Of a DNA stretch of 64,000 nucleotides, positions 62,148 through 64,000 are shown one piece after another. The DNA is from Ecdyonurus torrentis (taxonomy: Eukaryota > Arthropoda > Insecta > Ephemeroptera > Heptageniidae): NCBI GenBank assembly GCA_949318235.1, contig OX439131.1, positions 2,828,309 through 2,892,308 of the forward strand. The letters are read 5' to 3'. Within the stretch, counting starts at the first letter, position 1; the number at the start of each line of letters is the position of its first letter. Below the pieces are notes generated by a model that was not told the DNA's origin, made no database searches, and was given only the letters and a program-made list of their open reading frames with translations. Both the position numbers and the translations under genes were made by a program.

Positions 62148-63619
62148 ACTTTTTCCGTGATAATAAATAAAGGGGATATTATATGATATTCACTAAATGT
62201 TATTTAGACATTGAGTCATCTTCAGCTCTGGTCCAGTGACAAATAAATCTAAAACCTTCTCTAGTAGCGGCTACTTTGGTTGATAAGGCATTGTTTAAAT
62301 ATTTGCTTTATCTTATATAAAAAATCAAAATAACATTAAGAGCCATGAAACAGAGCCTCCAGAATTTGAACTCATTTTTTTTTATTGTATATATAGATAG
62401 AAGTTTGTCACTTATGTTATTTTAAAAAATAGATTTTTTTTTTGTTTTTTGTCGAAGTTGCTGATTTTATCGTTATACGTAGATAAGTTAATACGTTTAA
62501 TATATTTCTAAATTTATCCCCTAAGGATGTCCGCCAATTTGTCATCATACTTTTGAGTTATTACCGCGATTGCATCCCCACATTGGCTGCAATGATAAAA
62601 ACGTGTGTCGTGTAGGGAGAAAACATAAAAGATACAAATTGCCTGACACTTATAGCTTTACAGCTCAATACAAAATGTTGTGTTCATAATTTATTAAAGA
62701 AAATAATAAAGATAAAAATCATTCAATCTAGTTGTCATGGTGCATGGCTGGATTCTTATAGAGAAGCTGAGAAATTTGTGTGTTGTTTAGGAAATGATTC
62801 GATATACTTTGATAACGATATCCCAACTCAATTGAAAATCAAACAAATAATTTCAAATGCATAGACTGCGTATACATTTTCTTTAAAATAACTACATCAA
62901 TTGTTGTGTTGAAACAATAAATTTTTTTAATGGTTCCATTTGCCAGATCCATGTAAATTTTTCAAGAGAAGAGAGAGAGAGAGAGAAATTGTTGAAATCA
63001 AGAAATTAATCATGGGTTGTTATTACTTATTAGTATTATTTTTTTTCTATGAAATTCGTTGACTCTCTGGAAGAATTTTGTTTATGTTTATATTCTCAAC
63101 ATTGGTTTTTAAAATTTCCTATTTTTGAGATGAAATTGGAAAATATTTATCAGTTATACTGTATAAGTCATAAAAAATGATAAATGAAATTGTGCAAATC
63201 AATTAAAGCTATATACAATATTGAAGTAAACTGTTCAAATTATTTTGTAATTTTTAAAATGTTTTTCTTTTCTAAAGATTCATTATTAAAGTTCGCAGCA
63301 ATTAAATTTAAAAATTAATTATTTTTTTAAGTTACGAATGTTGTTTTTCTAAATAATCCAAATTTGTGAAAAAATAAAAATGGCAACATTGGCTGCTTCT
63401 CATATGTATAGGTAATTATATAATTGTTTAAGATAATTTGTTTTAAAAGTTTATCAACAAGTTTTTATATTATAATAAAAATAATAATCGCCTCCAATTA
63501 AATTTAAGTCAAAAACACAAGGAGAAACATATTTAATTTAGATTTATATACGTGATGGTTGAGTGGCTAATTATATTGTATGTGTTAGCGGTTCATTTAG
63601 TGGCTGCATGGTCTTGATC

Positions 63620-63621
<2 letters not shown>

Positions 63622-63684
<63 letters not shown>
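63622..63684 (+). repeat. (CT)n microsatellite
   Basis: About 31 CT units. Confidence 0.97.
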
Positions 63685-63685
<1 letters not shown>

Positions 63686-64000
63686 ATCGCGTGACCTGGG
63701 CTACAGATGGATAAGTAAAGAGAGGGATCCTCCACTTAGCGCCTCTATTGATCGCGGCCAGGATTATGTGTTGCGGTGCAGTAAACATCACCTAAAAAGT
63801 AGTTAAAGTTTCTTATCTATCTTCTTGTCTAGTCTATAATATATAATATGCACTAACATTAGTAACACCCACCTTTCCTTCTGTACCTCTCTTAAATTGA
63901 TTAATTATTAATTAATTTTATGACTTAACATCTATTTATATAATGATAGAGGTAATTGAGTTTTAATGATATATTATGCTTTAAATTTTGATATGTCTAT

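Larger units (their letters stand above)
57370..64000. other. Gene-poor region right of the LTR retrotransposon
   Basis: AT-rich DNA with homopolymers, (CT)n, (AG)n and (GAAT)n arrays and one short inverted-repeat element at 58,378-58,501. A moderately GC-richer patch lies at 63,690-63,790. I can support no coding exon here. Confidence 0.55.

Overview
The window is nuclear DNA from an animal, most likely a non-dipteran arthropod. The genes have many short exons with GT-AG introns, intergenic DNA is very AT-rich, and microsatellites and small inverted-repeat transposons are abundant. An arthropod is suggested by a sugar transporter of the facilitated-trehalose-transporter (Tret1-like) type. 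Full-length MUTYH and YTHDC2 argue against Drosophila, which lacks a MUTYH orthologue and has only the related bgcn in place of YTHDC2. I cannot name the order from sequence alone.

The left two thirds (1-41,979) carries five protein-coding genes, all on the minus strand. From right to left in transcription order they are a complete YTHDC2-type RNA helicase (27 coding exons, 1,425 aa, 32,794-41,979), a complete Tret1-like transporter (5 exons, 513 aa, 25,187-28,041), complete MUTYH adenine DNA glycosylase (10 exons, 499 aa, 19,528-24,220), complete cyclophilin PPIL3 (5 exons, 161 aa, 16,347-18,710), and the first 18 exons of cytoplasmic dynein 1 heavy chain (1,142 aa of N-terminal tail, 123-14,799). 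The dynein gene runs off the left edge. All exon chains were joined by hand: every junction keeps frame, uses GT-AG, and each total is a whole number of codons.

The right third (41,980-64,000) is gene-poor. It holds an intact, apparently very young Ty3/gypsy LTR retrotransposon (52,174-57,369; LTRs identical by eye, 5-bp target duplication, one uninterrupted gag-pol frame), many microsatellites and several short DNA-transposon relics. A plus-strand first coding exon that looks like a signal peptide (48,159-48,193), downstream of a GC-rich stretch, may begin a gene whose remaining exons lie further right or outside the window.

Much of the non-coding DNA is made of short elements with terminal inverted repeats. 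They include a TTAA-flanked piggyBac-like MITE (two copies), a foldback element with 9-bp target duplications, tandem Tc1-like MITEs, hairpin elements sharing an ATCGATG terminus, a dispersed ~310-bp repeat (several copies, two in tandem), a tRNA-derived SINE-like segment inside another inverted-repeat element, and a near-perfect ~520-bp palindrome about 390 bp downstream of the YTHDC2 stop codon. The genes share no pathway: they are dynein transport, splicing-associated prolyl isomerisation, oxidative DNA repair, sugar transport and germline RNA control.
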